Assembly: GCA_964510495.1 (NCBI GenBank)
Contig: CAZECR010000016.1
Coordinates: 1-23,062 of the forward strand
Length of the DNA stretch: 23,062 nt
Direction: 5' to 3'
Origin: CAZECR01 sp964510495
GTDB lineage: Bacteria > Patescibacteriota > Patescibacteriia > Magasanikbacterales > GWA2-37-8
The notes under the pieces were generated by a model. It had not been told where the DNA came from and made no database searches. It worked only from the letters and a program-made list of their open reading frames with translations. The translations under genes and the position numbers were made by a program. Position 1 is the stretch's first letter; each line of letters opens with the position of its first letter. This document shows positions 1-7,701 of this stretch, piece by piece.

Positions 1-776
1 ACATTAAGAAAAGGCACTGGTCCGGTCATATATTGCGGCAAATGTCCATCCCATTTTTTTACCGCTTCGAGCTCAACTAAGCCCGTACTTCCCTTGAGAG
101 CTTCGGCCTGAATGCGAATGGCTTCCGCTTCGGCTTTAGACTGAACGATGCGCTGCTCTGCTTCATATTTAACTTGCTCCAACTTGTTCTTGGAGGCAAG
201 CGCTTGTTGTTCTGCCGTTACCTTGGCTTCAATTGCTTCGTTAAATGATTTAGAAAAATCAAAACTAACAATATTGACTTCAACTACTTGAATATAATTT
301 TTACTTAAGCGCTCAGTCAAATTAAGTTTCATTTCGCTCTTGACCTGTTCGCGTTTGGTAATTAATTCTTCAGCGGTGTATTTGGCCGTTGCCGCTTTGA
401 TAGATTCCTGAAGCGCCGGTGAGAGCAAACGATTTTCATAATCTAAAGCGACCTCTTTATACAGTTTGTCGACTTTAGCTGCTTCCAGTTGAAAATTTAA
501 AGCAATTTTTGCCGATACAGTTTGCAGATCTTTACTGGCCGCACTCGCCTCTACTTCTACTTTTAAAATACGAACATCGACATCCTTGACCGACTCAACA
601 AGTGGTATTTTAAAATGCAGACCTTCATCAAGCACTCGATTGACAGAGCCCAGGCGAATAACAATTCCTCGAGTACCCGGATTGATAACGGTCCATGATC
701 CGAGGGCTAATACCAATACAACTAATCCGACAATGGAAGCACCAATTACTTTAACAACATTTGCTTTATTCTCCAT
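1..776 (-). CDS. SPFH/prohibitin-family membrane protein (partial, C-terminus outside window)
   Basis: The frame runs leftwards from an ATG at 776 and is still open at the left edge, giving 258 residues. Residues about 8-28 form one hydrophobic segment, then comes INPGTRGIVIRLGSV, typical of the start of the SPFH (stomatin/prohibitin/flotillin/HflK-C) domain. The domain continues to about residue 180, followed by an Ala/Glu/Lys/Gln-rich stretch (about 180-230, with QSKAEAEAIRIQAEA) of the coiled-coil type seen in prohibitins. Family members are membrane-anchored and build large rings that organise membrane domains or modulate membrane proteases; which role applies here cannot be seen. The gene starts 29 bases after the glycosyltransferase stop on the same strand and may share its transcript. 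No Shine-Dalgarno sequence precedes the ATG. Family assignment is firm; HflC, HflK or prohibitin subtype is not. Confidence 0.87.
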   Translation of the reverse strand, partial: MENKANVVKVIGASIVGLVVLVLALGSWTVINPGTRGIVIRLGSVNRVLDEGLHFKIPLVESVKDVDVRILKVEVEASAASKDLQTVSAKIALNFQLEAAKVDKLYKEVALDYENRLLSPALQESIKAATAKYTAEELITKREQVKSEMKLNLTERLSKNYIQVVEVNIVSFDFSKSFNEAIEAKVTAEQQALASKNKLEQVKYEAEQRIVQSKAEAEAIRIQAEALKGSTGLVELEAVKKWDGHLPQYMTGPVPFLN

Positions 777-805
777 AATTTCAGTAGTTACAACAGAAAA
801 TTATA

Positions 806-1534
806 TTATTTTTTCCGTGTTTTAATAAAAAGATATATAAACTTAACGGTTGCATTATACATTCGCAAAAACCTTTTTGGTTCTTGGAGCAATCGATACA
901 GCCATTCTAACCAAATTGCTTGCATCCAGCAAGGAGCGCGTTTGATTTTGCCTGAAATAAAATCAAACGATCCGCCGACGCCCATCGCAATTTTTACGCT
1001 CGGTAGTTTGTGTAGATTTTGATCAATCCATTTTTCTTGTTTACCCATCCCAAAGGCAACAAACAAGATGTCAGGCTTTGTAGCAGTAATCTGAGCACAA
1101 ATACTAGCCCCGTCTGTATCAAGCGTTTCCTCGGTAATAAAAGGTCCTTTAGTAGATCCTACGATTACAAGTTTCGGAAACTTCTCGTTCAGTTTTTTGG
1201 CCGTCGTGCTGACGACCTGGTCGCTTCCTGAACCAAGTAAAAAGATAGATTTACCCTTTTTTTCAGCTAGAGCACACAGTTCCAGCATGAAATCAATTCC
1301 GGCCAGGCGTTGCGCTTTACCTCGGGAAACGAACTGAATTCCGCGCCCATCGCAAAGGTTTAGGTCTCCCCTATTTAAAACCTCTTTAAAATAAGCATCA
1401 GCAGAGGCTTTCACCAGCATTTCTGGGTTAGGCGTGAAGATCATTTTTTGATCGTTACCGGACAAAAAAACAGCTGCTTTTTGCAGTGCTTCTGCCCGAC
1501 TAACCTCGTCCACGCGAACGTCTAAAATATGCAT
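806..1534 (-). CDS. WecB/TagA/CpsF-family glycosyltransferase (GT26)
   Basis: Product of 242 residues. It carries the GT26 family pattern: FTPNPEMLVKA near residue 36, DGRGI near 62, FLLGSGSD near 100, FVAFGMGKQEKWI near 160, and GVGGSFDFISGKIKRAP followed by a Trp/Arg-rich C-terminus. WecB/TagA enzymes transfer N-acetylmannosamine(-uronate)-type sugars to a lipid-linked intermediate on the cytoplasmic membrane face, an early step of surface-glycan synthesis; donor and acceptor here are not predictable. I chose the ATG at 1534 over an in-frame GTG at 1597: homologues begin close to the ILDVRVD segment, and the longer form would run through the clpB promoter and CIRCE element. A good promoter ends only about ten bases upstream, so the mRNA may be almost leaderless. 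It lies just upstream of the SPFH gene, away from the polysaccharide locus at 11-15.7 kb. Confidence 0.9.
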   Translation of the reverse strand: MHILDVRVDEVSRAEALQKAAVFLSGNDQKMIFTPNPEMLVKASADAYFKEVLNRGDLNLCDGRGIQFVSRGKAQRLAGIDFMLELCALAEKKGKSIFLLGSGSDQVVSTTAKKLNEKFPKLVIVGSTKGPFITEETLDTDGASICAQITATKPDILFVAFGMGKQEKWIDQNLHKLPSVKIAMGVGGSFDFISGKIKRAPCWMQAIWLEWLYRLLQEPKRFLRMYNATVKFIYLFIKTRKK

Positions 1535-1543
1535 AACAAAGCC

Positions 1544-1573
1544 AGTATAGCACGTATTTGACAAAACTTTCAA
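1544..1573 (-). promoter_or_regulatory. Sigma70-type promoter for the WecB-like gene
   Basis: On the minus strand, TTGAAA (1573-1568) and TATACT (1549-1544) are separated by 18 bases. Transcription would start near 1537, only a few bases before the ATG at 1534, suggesting a leaderless or nearly leaderless message. The element overlaps the divergent clpB promoter, so the two polymerases would compete for the same DNA. Confidence 0.6.
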
Positions 1574-1586
1574 GCCTGGATATACT
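1558..1586 (+). promoter_or_regulatory. Strong sigma70-type promoter of clpB
   Basis: TTGACA (1558-1563), a 17-base spacer, then TATACT (1581-1586): almost consensus. The predicted start, about 1593, lies inside the CIRCE-like repeat, so a bound repressor would cover the start site. Confidence 0.85.
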
Positions 1587-1590
1587 GAAT

Positions 1591-1617
1591 TTATCACTCT
1601 AGTGTATTGAGTGATAA
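1591..1617 (+). promoter_or_regulatory. CIRCE-like inverted repeat, probable HrcA operator of clpB
   Basis: TTATCACTC (1591-1599), nine bases, GAGTGATAA (1609-1617): a perfect 9-9-9 inverted repeat. The classical CIRCE element is TTAGCACTC-N9-GAGTGCTAA, so this copy differs by one symmetric base pair per arm. It lies across the predicted clpB transcription start and 11 bases before the ATG at 1629, the usual place for HrcA repression of heat-shock genes. No hrcA gene is in the window, so the repressor is inferred. Confidence 0.82.
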
Positions 1618-1628
1618 TAACTACTTTT

Positions 1629-4262
1629 ATGAATCCTCAAAATTTTACCAACAAGTCACAGGAAACCATCCAAATAGCGGCCCGACTGGCGCATGAAAAC
1701 GGCCAGGCCCAAATTGAACCACCCCATTTATTCCTCGCTTTTCTCCAAGATAGCGAAGGTATTGTTGTCTCCATTTTACAGAAACTGAACGTTAACATTA
1801 GTAATTTTGGCCTGGAAATGCAGAGCATGATTAATAAACTGCCTAAACAAGGCGAAAATTTTGGTGCTGCTCCAGTAGGCCAGGTACTGCTCGGCCAGGC
1901 TATGGTGGGTATTTTTCAAAATGCTGCTAATGAAGCGAAACGCATGGGAGACGAATACGTCAGTGTAGAGCATTTACTCCTTGCCTTTTTGGTAACAAAA
2001 AATCCAATCAGCGATCTTCTGGCCGAAGAAAAAGCTACCTACGATGCTATTTTACAAACCTTGGTAACCATTCGTGGAACACAGCGTGTCGACTCCCCTG
2101 AGCCAGAAAGTAAATACAACGCGCTTGAAAAATACGGTAAAAATTTAACTGAACTTGCTCGCAAAGAAAAAATTGATCCGGTTATTGGGCGTGACGATGA
2201 AATTCGCCGCGTCATGCAGATCCTGAGTCGCCGTACAAAAAATAATCCGGTGCTAATCGGCGAACCTGGAACTGGTAAAACCGCGGTTGTTGAAGGTCTT
2301 GCGCAGCGCATTGTAAATGGCGATGTTCCTGAGTCGCTCAAGAACAAAGAAATAATGTCGCTCGATATTGGTGCACTTGTTGCCGGCGCTAAATTTCGTG
2401 GCGAATTCGAAGACCGCCTCAAAGCTGTTATCAAAGAAATTAATAATGCTGCTGGAAAAATAATTCTATTTATCGATGAACTACACACTATTGTTGGTGC
2501 CGGATCGAGCGAAGGATCAATCGATGCGTCGAATATGCTGAAACCAATGCTTGCACGAGGCGAGCTTCACACAATTGGCGCCACCACACTTAAGGAATAC
2601 CAAAAATATATTGAAAAAGATGCGGCACTGGAACGTCGTTTTCAGCCCGTTGTTATTAACGAACCAAGCGAAGACGATGCGGTCGCAATCTTACGTGGTA
2701 TTAAAGAAAAATATGAAGTACATCATGGTGTGCGCATTACTGATGCCGCACTTATCGGTGCGGTAAAATTATCTGAGCGTTATATTACGGATCGTTTCTT
2801 ACCGGATAAGGCGATCGATCTTGTCGACGAAGCTGCTTCGGCGCTCCGCCTCCAGATGGATTCAATGCCTGAAGAACTCGACAAAATGAAACGCTCGATT
2901 ATGAAGTTGGAAATTGAAAAGCGAGCACTTAACAATGAGAAAGATAGTGAGTCCAAAGAACGACTCAAAAAAATCGAAAAAGATTTGGCTGAGATTCATG
3001 AAGAGAGTAACGAACTCGAAGCTAAATGGAAAAATGAAAAAGAAATCATTACCCTGATCCAAGATTCTAAAAAAGAAATGGATCGATTGAAACAGCAGGC
3101 TGATATCGAGGAGCGTCGAGGCGACCTCCAGAAAGTTGCCGAAATTCGCTACGGCCGCCTGCCACAGCTCGAGAGTGAAATCAAGAAGAATGAAAAGAAG
3201 CTCACGGAACTTCAAAAAATCCGTGGTATTTTGAAAGAAGAAGTCGGCGAAGAAGATATTGCTGGTGTTGTTGCTCGCTGGACCGGCATTCCGGTTAAAA
3301 AAATGTTGCAAAGTGAAACCAGCAAATTAACCCAGATGGAGAAGGTGCTTGGTGAACGTGTCATTGGACAAGAAGAAGCTGTAAAGGCCGTCTCAAACGC
3401 CATTCGTCGTTCCCGCGCCGGCATTGCCCCGCCGAACCGCCCGATTGGTTCGTTTATTTTCTTGGGCCCAACAGGAGTCGGCAAAACCGAACTTGCCAAA
3501 GCCCTGGCGGAATTCATGTTTGACACCGAAGACGCTCTGGTTCGTATCGACATGAGCGAATACATGGAAAAACATAGCACCTCAAAACTGATCGGTTCAC
3601 CTCCGGGGTACATCGGCTATGATGAAGGCGGTCAATTGACCGAGATTATTCGCCGCCGCCCCTATGCGGTTGTCCTTCTCGATGAAATTGAAAAAGCTCA
3701 TCCAGATGTGTTTAATATTTTGCTCCAAGTACTTGATGATGGACGTGTGACAGATGCCAAAGGCCGCGTAGTAAACTTCAAAAATACAGTTATCATCATG
3801 ACCAGCAACATCGGGAGTCAAATGATTCTCGACATGAATAAACGCGGCGAATTTGGCTTCAAATCTGCCGAAAAAGGCAAAAAAGCAGAAGACGCTTCAG
3901 TCAAAGAACGTGTTATGACAGCACTCCAAGAACACTTTAAACCAGAATTCCTTAACCGCATCGACGAAACCATCATGTTCCAAACCCTATCTGAGACTCA
4001 GATTGAAAAAATTGTTGATTTACAGCTTGAAGTTATTCAGAAACGTTTGGGTGAAAAAAGAATTACACTTCACGTAGACGCTGCAGCCAAAAAATATTTG
4101 GCCAAAGAAGGGTTTAACCCAGATTATGGCGCTCGTCCACTTAAACGTCTCTTACAAAACCAAATTCTTGATGAATTAGCCCTAAAAATCATTGAAGGAA
4201 CAGTAGTTGACGGTCAAAAGGTAGCAGTGACTATTGAAAAAGGTACGATTAAACTGCGCTAA
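1629..4262 (+). CDS. clpB: ATP-dependent disaggregase ClpB
   Basis: 877 residues from the ATG at 1629; the upstream in-frame GTG at 1611 lies inside the operator and is unlikely to be used. Order of parts: Clp N domain (two repeats, about 1-145); first AAA+ ring with Walker A GEPGTGKT at 211-218 and Walker B ending in D283-E284; a long charged coiled-coil middle domain (about 405-535), which separates ClpB from ClpA and ClpC; second AAA+ ring with Walker A GPTGVGKT at 613-620 and Walker B LLDE around 685; then the C-terminal AAA-lid domain with the conserved NPDYGARPLKR near the end. Both ATPase sites look intact. ClpB is a cytoplasmic hexamer that extracts proteins from aggregates together with DnaK/DnaJ. 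It is alone in its transcript: near-consensus promoter and CIRCE-like operator in front, strong terminator behind, so heat-shock control through HrcA is likely. Confidence 0.98.
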   Translation: MNPQNFTNKSQETIQIAARLAHENGQAQIEPPHLFLAFLQDSEGIVVSILQKLNVNISNFGLEMQSMINKLPKQGENFGAAPVGQVLLGQAMVGIFQNAANEAKRMGDEYVSVEHLLLAFLVTKNPISDLLAEEKATYDAILQTLVTIRGTQRVDSPEPESKYNALEKYGKNLTELARKEKIDPVIGRDDEIRRVMQILSRRTKNNPVLIGEPGTGKTAVVEGLAQRIVNGDVPESLKNKEIMSLDIGALVAGAKFRGEFEDRLKAVIKEINNAAGKIILFIDELHTIVGAGSSEGSIDASNMLKPMLARGELHTIGATTLKEYQKYIEKDAALERRFQPVVINEPSEDDAVAILRGIKEKYEVHHGVRITDAALIGAVKLSERYITDRFLPDKAIDLVDEAASALRLQMDSMPEELDKMKRSIMKLEIEKRALNNEKDSESKERLKKIEKDLAEIHEESNELEAKWKNEKEIITLIQDSKKEMDRLKQQADIEERRGDLQKVAEIRYGRLPQLESEIKKNEKKLTELQKIRGILKEEVGEEDIAGVVARWTGIPVKKMLQSETSKLTQMEKVLGERVIGQEEAVKAVSNAIRRSRAGIAPPNRPIGSFIFLGPTGVGKTELAKALAEFMFDTEDALVRIDMSEYMEKHSTSKLIGSPPGYIGYDEGGQLTEIIRRRPYAVVLLDEIEKAHPDVFNILLQVLDDGRVTDAKGRVVNFKNTVIIMTSNIGSQMILDMNKRGEFGFKSAEKGKKAEDASVKERVMTALQEHFKPEFLNRIDETIMFQTLSETQIEKIVDLQLEVIQKRLGEKRITLHVDAAAKKYLAKEGFNPDYGARPLKRLLQNQILDELALKIIEGTVVDGQKVAVTIEKGTIKLR

Positions 4263-4272
4263 AACAGTACCG

Positions 4273-4306
4273 AACAAAAACAGTCCCAAAGAGGACTGTT
4301 TTTGTT
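4273..4306 (+). terminator. Rho-independent terminator of clpB
   Basis: A perfect 14-bp stem (4273-4286 with 4293-4306), loop CAAAGA, and the T-run within and after the right arm, starting 10 bases past the clpB stop. Confidence 0.9.
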
Positions 4307-4316
4307 ATACTTTTTA

Positions 4317-4325
4317 TGATATACT
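4317..4325 (+). promoter_or_regulatory. Extended -10 promoter for the cell-wall protein operon
   Basis: TGA followed by TATACT (4320-4325) is an extended -10 element; no good -35 hexamer lies at the right distance. It sits just after the clpB terminator and would give a leader of roughly 58 bases before the ATG at 4391. It is the only candidate found for the downstream run of plus-strand genes. Confidence 0.5.
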
Positions 4326-4390
4326 GAACACATCATTCATTCACTCATCCTTGAATAAGCCTGCTAGTGAATTTTTAGCGTCAAAAAACT

Positions 4391-6868
4391 ATGAAAATAC
4401 CAAAAAAACAGCTTTCTTTTTTCCAAATAATCGCTTCCCTTCTCTGCGCGGTGGCTTTATTGTCCCCCAAGTTTACACAAGCCGCCACTAGTTTTAATCC
4501 GAGCTTTATCATTTCAGACCAGGAGCTGCAAGATTATCAGACCTGGACACGAAATGACGTTCAAAATTTCTTAACTGGTAAAGGTAGTTTCCTCAGCGAT
4601 TTTCGAACCGAAGATTTTACAGGTGTCGTAAAATCTGCAGCCGATATCATTTATGAAGCGGCTCAGAACTACCAGATTAATCCTAAATTCATCCTCGTTA
4701 CCTTGCAAAAAGAACAAAGCCTGATTACCGACGACTCCCCCGCCCAAAAACAACTGGACTGGGCTACTGGATACGCTGTTTGCGATAGCTGTTCCCGAAC
4801 AGACCCGTCCGTTGCCAAACACAAAGGTTTTGGCAAACAAGTTGACGATGCTGCTGGGGTGATGCGCTGGTATTATGATCATAAAGACATTAAAACCCGG
4901 CCTTTTCGCAAGGATGTAGCTGTTTCAGTCGACAATATGCAAATTATCCCACAGAGCTGGGCCACCGCTTTTTTATATACCTATACTCCGCACCTTCACG
5001 GCAACATGAACTTTGCCCGTATTTGGCAAACCTGGTTTGAACAAGTCTACCCCGACGGATCACTCCTCGAATCCGATACAACACACGACGTCTATCTTAT
5101 TCAGAATGGCCAGCGACGTAAATTTAAAAATAAATCCACCCTCATCAGCCGAACTGATCCAAAATTAGTTGTGACTATTTCTGACGTTGATTTGGGCAAC
5201 TACCCTGTAGGGCCAGATATTAATTTTTCGAATTATTCTCTACTGCGCACACCTACCCAAACCTATCTGGTCGATTACGATACAATTCGCCCCTTCGCTT
5301 CACCAGATGTAGTTCGTCAATTTGGTTATAACCCAGACGAGATCGTTGATGTTCAGGAAAGCGATGTAGCGGGCTACACTATCGGGAGCACTATCACAGC
5401 CAGCAGCATACAGCCGATTGGTGCGATTTTTCAGATTACTGACCTAAAAGATACGTATTACTTGTATAAAGACGGCCTTCTCCACCCGATACTTGATAAA
5501 AAAATTATTGAGGCAAATTACAAAAATTTAACTGTTGAAAAACATACCAGTCGAGAACTTGGCCAGTACCAAGTTGCCGATCTCCCTGTCATGTTCGCAG
5601 ACGGTACACTGCTTCAAAATAAAGACAGCAACCAGGTATACGTTATTGAAAAGGGCAAGAAACGGCCGATTGCCGATGACGATACCTTTTTGGCGCTCGG
5701 ATATAAAAGAGCCAATGTGCTTTTGGTTAACGTTCTTACGACGCTTAACATTCCTAATGGCGATCCGCTGTTCCTCAATACCAGTTTACTCTCTGCAAAA
5801 AATAAATATTTAGGAGATTCAGAAACCCCGGTAGCCGATCTCTATAAATCAAAAGTGCCGGCGTATGTTATTGCCGAATATCCGACCGGACGTATTATTA
5901 GCGGTAAAAATATCGACACCCGCTTTTCAATCGCTTCGCTCACTAAAGTGTTGACAGCCAATGAAGTACTGAGTCAGAATTTCAAACCAGCCGAAATAAC
6001 AACGTATGCGGCTGCTAAGTACGCTATTGAAACTAATACCCTTGGTTTAAAAGAAGGCGAAAAAATAAAAAACACTGACCTTCTGAACACTATGCTTGTT
6101 GGCTCAATTAATAATATTGCTCGCATGGTAGCTCAAGCGAGCGGGCTTTCTGAACAAGACTTGCTTGGCAAAATCACCGACCGCCTCGCTGCCTGGGGTG
6201 CGGACAGTACTACAGTAACCGATGTAACCGGACTCGACGAAGGCAATAAATCAACCGCTCGTGATCTCCTCAAGATCTTTACTCGCGCCCTTGAGAATAC
6301 CGACCTCAAAAAGATCATGGCCAAAGATGGCTACACCTTCACCTCTACCGTTGGTGCTAAAAAAGTTACTCACGGGGTAAAAAATACTAACCAGCTCTTC
6401 TTTACGAAGAATAAAAACTATACCATTCTCGATAGCAAAACGGGCTATACTGATGAAGCTGGAGGTGTTATGATGATGGTAGTAGAGACCGGCAAAGCTT
6501 CTGCGACCCCCGCAACGCTAAAAACAACCCTAAAACAGGGCTCGAGTGGCACAGAAGTAACCCTGCTCCAGCAATTACTCCAAAATAAGGGCTATTTAGC
6601 AAAAACAATTAAGATTAATGGTAATTTTGGAGTAAGCACTCTTGAAGCTGTTAAAAAATTTCAAAAAGACCACAGCCTCACAGCTGAAGGTTTAGTCGGA
6701 CCAGCTACACGCGCCGCTCTGAATGCAACAATCAAAACAACATCGACTGCCGGGAAACAATACGTTATCATTACCCTTGGCAACACTGATTACGCCCGCC
6801 GCTTTGATGAACCGAATAAAATGGCTGAATGGCTTGCTAAAGGAAACTTTACGGTGGCCAGCAAATAA
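4391..6868 (+). CDS. Secreted multidomain peptidoglycan hydrolase: lysozyme-like domain, four repeats, S11 D,D-carboxypeptidase with inserted PG-binding domain
   Basis: 825 residues. A signal peptide (about 1-32: KKQ, hydrophobic core, cut after TQA) is followed by a helical domain (about 35-220). Its INPKFILVTLQKEQSL segment resembles lysozyme/transglycosylase-like exoprotein domains, with E113 the candidate acid. Four repeats of about 60 residues start near 234, 292, 356 and 416; each has a VYLI-type strand, a Gly/Arg turn, often a GY motif, and a Leu-x-x-Tyr end. The last part is a serine-type D-Ala-D-Ala carboxypeptidase (peptidase S11) with all three catalytic motifs: SLTK (S516 nucleophile, K519), SIN (572-574) and KTG (683-685). 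Between two strands of this domain, at about 714-780, lies a PG_binding_1 module (LKQGSSGTEV to PATRAALNA). The S11 fold then resumes at QYVIITLGNTDYARRF. It probably acts outside the membrane, trimming stem peptides and perhaps cutting glycan. First gene of the run 4391-12507. Confidence 0.87.
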   Translation: MKIPKKQLSFFQIIASLLCAVALLSPKFTQAATSFNPSFIISDQELQDYQTWTRNDVQNFLTGKGSFLSDFRTEDFTGVVKSAADIIYEAAQNYQINPKFILVTLQKEQSLITDDSPAQKQLDWATGYAVCDSCSRTDPSVAKHKGFGKQVDDAAGVMRWYYDHKDIKTRPFRKDVAVSVDNMQIIPQSWATAFLYTYTPHLHGNMNFARIWQTWFEQVYPDGSLLESDTTHDVYLIQNGQRRKFKNKSTLISRTDPKLVVTISDVDLGNYPVGPDINFSNYSLLRTPTQTYLVDYDTIRPFASPDVVRQFGYNPDEIVDVQESDVAGYTIGSTITASSIQPIGAIFQITDLKDTYYLYKDGLLHPILDKKIIEANYKNLTVEKHTSRELGQYQVADLPVMFADGTLLQNKDSNQVYVIEKGKKRPIADDDTFLALGYKRANVLLVNVLTTLNIPNGDPLFLNTSLLSAKNKYLGDSETPVADLYKSKVPAYVIAEYPTGRIISGKNIDTRFSIASLTKVLTANEVLSQNFKPAEITTYAAAKYAIETNTLGLKEGEKIKNTDLLNTMLVGSINNIARMVAQASGLSEQDLLGKITDRLAAWGADSTTVTDVTGLDEGNKSTARDLLKIFTRALENTDLKKIMAKDGYTFTSTVGAKKVTHGVKNTNQLFFTKNKNYTILDSKTGYTDEAGGVMMMVVETGKASATPATLKTTLKQGSSGTEVTLLQQLLQNKGYLAKTIKINGNFGVSTLEAVKKFQKDHSLTAEGLVGPATRAALNATIKTTSTAGKQYVIITLGNTDYARRFDEPNKMAEWLAKGNFTVASK

Positions 6869-6902
6869 CCTGCATTTCTAGATTATTTATTAGCCCAACA
6901 CT

Positions 6903-7694
6903 ATGTCTCTCGTCTTTGCGGCGATTGTGCCGCACCCCCCGCTCCTTATTCCCAGCATTGGCAAGGAAGGCATAAAGAAGATTGACAAAACCAAGCGCGC
7001 GCTTGAAAAAATGGAAGAAGACTTATACCTCAGTCATCCTGATACTATTATTATTTTTTCTCCGCATAGCCATGGGCTCAAAGAAGCTTTTACAATTAAT
7101 ATTTCGCCTGAACACCAAAGCGACTTGCGTGAATTTGGTGATTTAGCTACCAATGTAAAAGTTAAGGGCGAACTTAACCTCATGAGCCAGTTGCGCAAAG
7201 CGGCTGAAGAGCAAAAAATTGCAACCGCGATGATAACGGAAAAAATAATGGATCACGGGCTAACGGTTCCACTTTTCTATTTAACACCGCATCTGCCAAA
7301 TGTTAGCGTGTTACCAATCAGTTTTTGTGACGCTGACGCCAAGACACACCTTGAATTCGGTTCGCTCCTCAAAGACCAGATTATGAATAGCACGAAACGA
7401 GTGGCTGTGATTGCTTCCGGCGACCTTTCGCACGCCCTTACGACTGACGCACCGGCCGGATTTAGTCCTGCTGGGGCAGAATTCGATGCAAAGATCCAAG
7501 AACTCCTTGCAACTCAAAATACTACCGGCTTTCTTCAGTTTGATCAGGAGATCGTCAAAAACTCTGCCGAGTGTGGTTTTCGAACCTTCCTCATGCTCAT
7601 GGGGGTACTGCGGGGCGTACATTATACGTATCAATTGTATGCTTATGAAGCGCCTTTTGGTGTCGGCTACTTAACTGCCAACTTCGCTATCTAG
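6903..7694 (+). CDS. LigB/MEMO-like class III extradiol dioxygenase-family protein
   Basis: 263 residues matching the small LigB-like family found beside AMMECR1 and a radical SAM protein (the AmmeMemoRadiSam group): FAAIVPHPPLLIP at the N-terminus (H11), FSPHSH (H55, H57), DHG (D117, H118) and ASGDLSH (D174, H177), then the C-terminal AYEAPFGVGYL. In true class III dioxygenases such His/Glu residues hold Fe(II); family members of this type, including human MEMO1, have no agreed reaction. Here the usual AMMECR1 and radical SAM partners are absent, so the protein is orphaned in the visible neighbourhood. It starts 34 bases after the cell-wall gene and ends 7 bases before priA, so it is probably co-transcribed. 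Family membership is clear; activity is unknown. Confidence 0.82.
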   Translation: MSLVFAAIVPHPPLLIPSIGKEGIKKIDKTKRALEKMEEDLYLSHPDTIIIFSPHSHGLKEAFTINISPEHQSDLREFGDLATNVKVKGELNLMSQLRKAAEEQKIATAMITEKIMDHGLTVPLFYLTPHLPNVSVLPISFCDADAKTHLEFGSLLKDQIMNSTKRVAVIASGDLSHALTTDAPAGFSPAGAEFDAKIQELLATQNTTGFLQFDQEIVKNSAECGFRTFLMLMGVLRGVHYTYQLYAYEAPFGVGYLTANFAI

Positions 7695-7701
7695 TCTTCT
7701 T

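Noticed and set aside
1611..1628. GTG start for clpB six codons upstream of the ATG
   Set aside because: It lies inside the CIRCE-like operator right arm; homologues start at the MNPQNFT-type sequence encoded from 1629.
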